Source: an uncultured Eubacteriales bacterium
GTDB lineage: Bacteria; Bacillota; Clostridia; Christensenellales; CAG-138
Direction of reading: 5' to 3'
Assembly (NCBI GenBank): GCA_900544965.1
Contig: UQXE01000008.1
Location: 1 to 63,670 of the forward strand
Length of the DNA: 63,670 nucleotides
The notes under the pieces were generated by a model that made no database searches, was not told where the DNA came from, and saw only the letters and a program-made list of their open reading frames with translations. Position 1 is the stretch's first letter. Each line of letters starts with the position of its first letter. Made by a program: the position numbers and the translations under genes. This document shows, piece after piece, positions 59,902 through 63,670 of this stretch.

Positions 59902-60637
59902 TATTGTCAATCCTTTTCTCAGCACGAATAATTACTGTACTGTCATTTTGGTGTAAAATCCTTATATTTATAAATCCCGCATTTCTTAATAAATCATATT
60001 GATGTTCAAAAGTAAGCGGAATATCAATGTGAACAAAAGCGCTATCGGCTATATTGCTTTTTCTGCGTTTATATTCATATTCTTTAAGGCATAACTGTTC
60101 TTCTTCATCACAACAAGCAAAGTAATCACATTCGATATAGTAACCGCCATTTTTAATTGATTGAAATAGTTTGTTATAAATAGTTTGCTTCTTTTCATAC
60201 TTAAAGTGATGAAGCGTTTCAAACGACAAAGCAGCGTCATACTGTCTTTTTTCAAAGGGATATTCAAAATAATCCGCTGTTACTAACTCAATGTTTTTGT
60301 TTTGATACTTTTCTCGCAATTTATTAAGCATTTCTTCGGACAAATCAATTCCTGTTATATTTACATTCGGAAAACGCTTATAAATGGCTTCAAGTTCTAA
60401 ACCTGTACCACAACCTATATCAAGCAGGGTTTTCAAATTATCATCAAAAAAATCTGCAATATACTTATATTCTTCTGCCCAATGCTCAAGGTGAACATCA
60501 TCGTAAATGTCAATTCGTCGAGAAAAGAAATTCGACATTTCTTCTGTGGGTGTTTCTTTTTCGTCATTCAGCCATTTTTTTAGTTCGTTCAAATATTGCT
60601 TTATTTCATCTGGTGTCCTAATTTTGTTTTGTAGCAT
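59894..60637 (-). CDS. Class I SAM-dependent methyltransferase
   Basis: A 247-residue methyltransferase with motif I LLDIGCGTGLELEAIYKRF near residue 75, motif II NITGIDLSEEMLNKLREKY, and the motif IV region YDAALSFETLHHFKYEKKQ. An acidic N-terminal helix pair (TPDEIKQYLNELKKWLNDEK) precedes it. Codon use is more AT-rich than the core genes, consistent with recent transfer. The substrate is unknown. Small-molecule or antibiotic modification is possible but not shown. It lies next to broken transporter genes. Confidence 0.88.
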   Translation of the reverse strand: MLQNKIRTPDEIKQYLNELKKWLNDEKETPTEEMSNFFSRRIDIYDDVHLEHWAEEYKYIADFFDDNLKTLLDIGCGTGLELEAIYKRFPNVNITGIDLSEEMLNKLREKYQNKNIELVTADYFEYPFEKRQYDAALSFETLHHFKYEKKQTIYNKLFQSIKNGGYYIECDYFACCDEEEQLCLKEYEYKRRKSNIADSAFVHIDIPLTFEHQYDLLRNAGFINIRILHQNDSTVIIRAEKRIDNIE

Positions 60638-60751
60638 AGCTTTTACTCAACCTCTCGTAAAAATCATTTAATAGTAAATCAATATCATTATAACATCCGT
60701 GAAGAAATTCTCAAGGTTTTCGTGTGCGTCCGGGAATCCTTGATACAGAAG

Positions 60752-61370
60752 TCAGCCGTCGCTGATAATTCCAATTTCATCCACAACCTGCGCCACTTCA
60801 GAAGGAATATGGCTGGAAAGTATCACGGTAATACCCCTGTCAGGGAATGAGGCAATCAATTCTCTCAGCTCTTTTATGCCAAACGGATCAAGGCCATTGG
60901 TAGTCTCGTCAAGAATCAGGAGATTTGAATGATTCAGCAGGGCAATCACCTATACTAAGCCTTTGTTTTATATCCATAGATAATTTTGAAGCTCGTTTCT
61001 TGCCGGTGTTCTTCAAATCCACAATTTCTAAAACCTCATCAATACGCTTTTTCGGAATCCCCAAAAGCCTTGTATGAACCATCAGGTTTTCCTCTGTGGC
61101 GAGATTTCCGTACAAAGAAGAAGCCTCAATCAAAGCGCCGATTTGGGACAGGCAATTTTGGTTCCAGGGCTTTTATTCAAAAATAATCTGCCCGCTTGTA
61201 GGGCGTATAATGCCGATCAACATCTTCAGTGTGGTGGATTTCCCTGCGCCGTTCGGGCCAAGCAGACCATAAACGGTGTTTCGCCTGACCTGCAGGGAGA
61301 TATTGTTGGCTGCCATCTGTTGTCCGTATCGCTTGGACAAGTCTTTCGTTTCAAGAATAAAATCGCTCAT
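60752..61370 (-). pseudogene. Broken ABC transporter ATP-binding gene (bacitracin/lantibiotic type)
   Basis: The gene starts normally with AGGATAACGAT before the ATG: FILETKDLSKRYGQQMAANN, Walker A YGLLGPNGAGKSTTLKML. A TAA at the end of GQIIFE interrupts it. The same frame continues SQIGALIEASSLYGNLATEE and a damaged signature LSMDIKQRLSIG. One base is then out of phase before IALLNHSNLLILDETTNGLD (Walker B), HIPSEVAQVVDEIGIISDG and a stop. One nonsense codon, one frameshift and a mutated signature (S-M-D for S-M-G) show it is dead. Relatives export bacitracin or protect against lantibiotics. Confidence 0.88.
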
Positions 61371-61506
61371 ATCGTTATCCTCATTTCATCATATAATTTG
61401 CAGACACGCTGAATTAATCTGCATGGTTTCGATAAGCATCCTCCTTTGCTTACGAAAACAGATTAACAAACGAAAATAACGATTCTATAACGCCCCAGAT
61501 TATTGT

Positions 61507-61809
61507 TCAAAACGATACCCGCAGCATCGTTGTTTCAGTGCCTTGTCCTGCCGTCACTGGCTTGTCCTTAAATATCAGCCCATCGCGGGTAGTGACCGTG
61601 ATAACTCCTCGGGTGCTTCCGGATGAACCTGGGTATGAGAACTCAGAGAGGCTGGCTCCTCTTCGGCGCTGGCCGCAGTGATAGACTGGGAGCTTGACTG
61701 TTCTCCTTACCCCCGGATAGAGAGTCGGCGGACAGCCCCGCGCAGGTACTAAACGCCTACAGGGCTGCAATCGTCCTTTTAATTTAAATACATAGACATT
61801 TTCTTTCAT
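61507..61809 (-). CDS. Doubtful ORF of unknown function
   Basis: A 100-codon frame (KENVYVFKLKGRLQPCRRLV ... GQGTETTMLRVSF) opening at the second ATG, 6 bases after GAGGAAG. The composition is unusual for this genome, rich in Arg, Thr and Gly and low in acidic residues, and nothing matches a known domain. The ribosome binding site is its only support, so it may be a spurious frame in decayed DNA. Confidence 0.25.
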   Translation of the reverse strand: MKENVYVFKLKGRLQPCRRLVPARGCPPTLYPGVRRTVKLPVYHCGQRRRGASLSEFSYPGSSGSTRGVITVTTRDGLIFKDKPVTAGQGTETTMLRVSF

Positions 61810-61839
61810 GTACTTCCTCATGCTATTCCATTGTTAAAA

Positions 61840-62185
61840 TTATTGCCTCTTTCTAGCACTGAGCTGTGAAGAGAACAGCATCGAGACTATGCCAATGACC
61901 AAATAGAGCCCCGCGTATATTACGAATGCGCTTTCACCCGGATCAAAGAATATCCATGTGCCAAGCAAAACAGGACAACGGCAATTACAGGCAGGCTCCA
62001 CATTACTTTTATGTGTTTTCCCGCAAAAATCCCTAAAGTAATGCAGTATATCGGGTTGATAGCGAAAAACAATAGCAGAATAACCGCCATGCGGCATCAC
62101 TTTTGGCAAAAGTAATCGCGGCCCATGGCAATAAGAGCATCATGGCGGCTGATCCAATCAAGCACCCTATAAATTTCTTTTCATT
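61840..62185 (-). pseudogene. Broken small integral membrane protein
   Basis: Three frames must be joined. The first, after the ATG at 62185, is one base out of phase with FIGCLIGSAAMMLLLPWAAI. Near 62085 it passes into AVILLLFFAINPIYCITLGI and VMWSLPVIAVVLFCL. Near 61965 it passes into GTWIFFDPGESAFVIYAGLY and GIVSMLFSSQLSARKRQ. Together they make four membrane spans, about 115 residues. The frameshifts show decay. It probably belonged with the broken ABC ATPase next to it. Confidence 0.75.
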
Positions 62186-62287
62186 CTGCGTCCTGCGTAA
62201 TCCTTCCCCCGTCTTTCCTGCAGATTCTTAAACGCCAAAGCTGTCTTTACTAATAAACGAAGCTAAATATGCCCGGCAAACGGGAAA

Positions 62288-62809
62288 TTATAATTCTGTT
62301 TTCAGTAGTGAGTACATCTTCATGTCAATAACTTTACCGTTCTTGATGGCGTTATTTCTCAATGTGCCCTCATATTGGAAACCTGCTTTTTCAAGTACCC
62401 GGCAAGATGCGGTATTGTATGCAAACGGCTCTGCGTAGATGCGAATAATATCGCTCTTTTCAAAAACATACTTGCAGATTTGTTTAACGGCTTCAGTCAT
62501 GATTCCTTTTCCCCAATATTCTTCTGCGATGCAATATCCTAATTCGGCAGTCTGTCTGTGAATGTTTCCTTGACGAAAAACACCAATACTTCCAATTGCC
62601 TTTCCATCTATCGTAATAGCAAACGCAAACGTTTCGTTTTCATCTGCGGAGAGCATAGCAGAAATATAATCCACCCCGTCTTGCTCTGTGTAAGGGTAAG
62701 GTAATCCGTCCCGAAGATTATCTTGTATTTTTGTATTTGAAAGAGCCGACGCTAAATCTTTTGCGTCTGATAACTTCCATTTTCTTATTTTACAAGTCAT
62801 TTTACACAT
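62288..62809 (-). CDS. GNAT N-acetyltransferase (RimJ/RimL-like)
   Basis: A 173-residue acetyltransferase of the class that includes ribosomal-protein N-acetylases and many resistance or unknown acylases. Features: IRKWKLSDAKDLASALSNTK at the N-terminus, GSIGVFRQGNIHRQTAELGY, the acetyl-CoA loop AEEYWGKGIMTEAVKQICKY, and ASCRVLEKAGFQYEGTLRNN at the C-terminus. AGGAGGTATG-type purines lie before the ATG. It is intact although its left neighbours are broken. Confidence 0.9.
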   Translation of the reverse strand: MCKMTCKIRKWKLSDAKDLASALSNTKIQDNLRDGLPYPYTEQDGVDYISAMLSADENETFAFAITIDGKAIGSIGVFRQGNIHRQTAELGYCIAEEYWGKGIMTEAVKQICKYVFEKSDIIRIYAEPFAYNTASCRVLEKAGFQYEGTLRNNAIKNGKVIDMKMYSLLKTEL

Positions 62810-62820
62810 ACCTCCTCGCT

Positions 62821-62843
62821 GACACCCGATTTCTCGGGGTGTC
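62821..62843. terminator. Short hairpin between two minus-strand genes
   Basis: GACACCC pairs with GGGTGTC around a 9-base loop. The T-run is poor, so termination would be weak. Confidence 0.5.
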
Positions 62844-62877
62844 TTATGTTAAGCTTGCGCAATAAACAAAATACTCA

Positions 62878-63336
62878 TCACATGCGTTCGGCATATAAGT
62901 CAAATTTGACATGCCATTCGCCATCCTCTGTTACCGTAACATCTTGCCAATGAAAACGATCGTCCTCGATTTTGGCAAAGACCCATTTTCTCCTTTCGTC
63001 CTCAATGTTTGTAAGGACGATGAGATCGTCTTGCTTTCTCGCCTCAAACCGCATAATTTTTCCTGTGTAGCAATATGAGACATCCCAAGCGTGTGTGCCA
63101 GGGTTGTAAACACGAAGCGTTGTTCCGTATTCAAAGCCGGGCAAGACAATAACATCCTGTACCGCCATTCCCTCAAGAACCCATGAAAAATGCCATTCGC
63201 CTTTCATTACGCGGGAAGTGCTATTGTCAACATAGTCGATTTTCCATCTGCCGATCAGCTTCCCGAAAAAATTAAATTCCTCGGGTAGCGCTTCATTTTT
63301 TACTTCACTTGTCAGTGCTTTATAAAAATGTTCCAT
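62878..63336 (-). CDS. Lipocalin-like protein, DUF1579-type
   Basis: A 152-residue beta-barrel-like protein: FFGKLIGRWKIDYVDNST, then GEWHFSWVLEGMAVQDVIVL, then YGTTLRVYNPGTHAWDVSYC, then FHWQDVTVTEDGEWHVKFDL. This alternation of G-x-W strands is typical of the DUF1579 group of lipocalin-like proteins, which bind small ligands in an unknown role. It has no signal peptide. A GGAGGAG ribosome binding site lies 8 bases before the ATG. Confidence 0.6.
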   Translation of the reverse strand: MEHFYKALTSEVKNEALPEEFNFFGKLIGRWKIDYVDNSTSRVMKGEWHFSWVLEGMAVQDVIVLPGFEYGTTLRVYNPGTHAWDVSYCYTGKIMRFEARKQDDLIVLTNIEDERRKWVFAKIEDDRFHWQDVTVTEDGEWHVKFDLYAERM

Positions 63337-63386
63337 GTGCCGCTCCTCCTGTTACTATAAACTGTTTTCTGAACTCCTTTTGACCT

Positions 63387-63670
63387 TCAAAACAACCTTT
63401 TCCCATCTGAAATATCAATACCAAGCTCTTTCGCCCTGCCGGCCTGCTGATACGGATTGATTTTTTCCACGATGCCGTTATGACGGAAAAGAGAGCCTGT
63501 ATTCTTAAACCAGAAGGTCGCGCCCGCGCGCGCGCATTGCTCCCGGATGTTCAGCACCCACTCGTAATCGCACGCGCGCGCTGCCCTCCCCGTTTCGCCG
63601 CCAACGGTAACATGATCCACCCCATGAAGATAGCGGGTTAGGTCGATTGTTTCCAAAAGCGGAGCGCAGG
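63387..63670 (-). CDS. DUF5131 (phage Gp37/Gp68-like) protein, C-terminal part
   Basis: The last ~93 codons of a gene whose start lies beyond the right edge. The order CAPLLETIDLTRYLHGVDHV, then TVGGETGRAARACDYEWVLN, then REQCARAGATFWFKNTGSLF matches the C-terminal half of DUF5131/Gp37-Gp68 proteins, radical-SAM-like proteins of phages and mobile elements. It reads to a normal stop, so the 3-prime end is intact. Confidence 0.8.
   Translation of the reverse strand, partial: CAPLLETIDLTRYLHGVDHVTVGGETGRAARACDYEWVLNIREQCARAGATFWFKNTGSLFRHNGIVEKINPYQQAGRAKELGIDISDGKRLF

Larger units (their letters stand above)
47323..63670. mobile_element. Accessory region integrated at tRNA-Ser(CGA)
   Basis: A tyrosine integrase pointing toward the tRNA and an excisionase lie directly behind the intact tRNA, the classic left end of an integrative element. 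The cargo includes regulators, a restriction/TIR cluster and decayed resistance-type genes. I find no duplicate of the tRNA 3-prime end in the rest of the window, so the right end is either beyond the edge or has been lost. Given the patchwork and broken genes to the right, more than one element is probably stacked here. Confidence 0.6.

Overview
The window looks like a chromosomal stretch of a Firmicute of class Clostridia, probably a spore former. The evidence is an hrcA-grpE-dnaK-dnaJ heat-shock operon behind a perfect CIRCE operator, a YlmC/YmxH-type PRC-barrel sporulation protein, a GerMN lipoprotein, strong GGAGG-type ribosome binding sites and frequent TTG starts. The exact genus cannot be read from the sequence. 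An uncultured gut lineage is my inference.

Layout, left to right. 0-5 kb is a decaying zone: a WYL-domain regulator and a VOC protein are intact, but a GyrI-like gene and a DUF3788 gene are broken, and much of the rest is scrambled coding debris. 5-16.5 kb is core: rpsU, the heat-shock operon, then on the opposite strand mtaB, rsmE, prmA and a YgiQ-type radical SAM gene, then holA. 16.5-30 kb is mixed housekeeping: HIT protein, P5C dehydrogenase, a Myb/SANT-like DNA-binding protein, an ANT(6)-like adenylyltransferase, ymxH, two GNATs, a DUF2156 protein, yajC, GerMN lipoprotein, rdgB, a GH25-LysM protein and queA. 30-33.3 kb is a small, eroded element headed by a large serine recombinase and inserted just past the queA terminator. 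33.7-46.6 kb is core again: a CDF cation transporter, a tocopherol-cyclase-like protein, an M15-type lipoprotein peptidase, three tandem M42 metallopeptidases, a MarR-regulated heterodimeric ABC exporter, and a membrane protein with a VanZ-like region.

From 47 kb to the right edge is an accessory region anchored at a tRNA-Ser(CGA) gene. The tRNA is preceded by two truncated tRNA-Ser 5-prime halves and followed by a tyrosine integrase and an excisionase. Its cargo is small regulators and hypotheticals, then a defence operon (Mrr-like endonuclease, type III Mod, TIR-domain protein, type III Res) next to the remnant of a helicase-like gene. The far right is a graveyard of a truncated KTR protein, a methyltransferase, a broken ABC ATPase and a broken membrane protein, followed by a GNAT, a lipocalin-like protein and a DUF5131 gene running off the edge.

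The most interesting content is the TIR gene inserted between mod and res. It carries a possible C-terminal OB/cold-shock-like domain and could arm the type III restriction system with NAD-depleting suicide activity. Other items worth a second look are the truncated tRNA-Ser array, a non-coding repeat present at 21.3 and 33.6 kb, and a secreted His-rich gene interrupted by tandem TGA codons between two CxxC knuckles.
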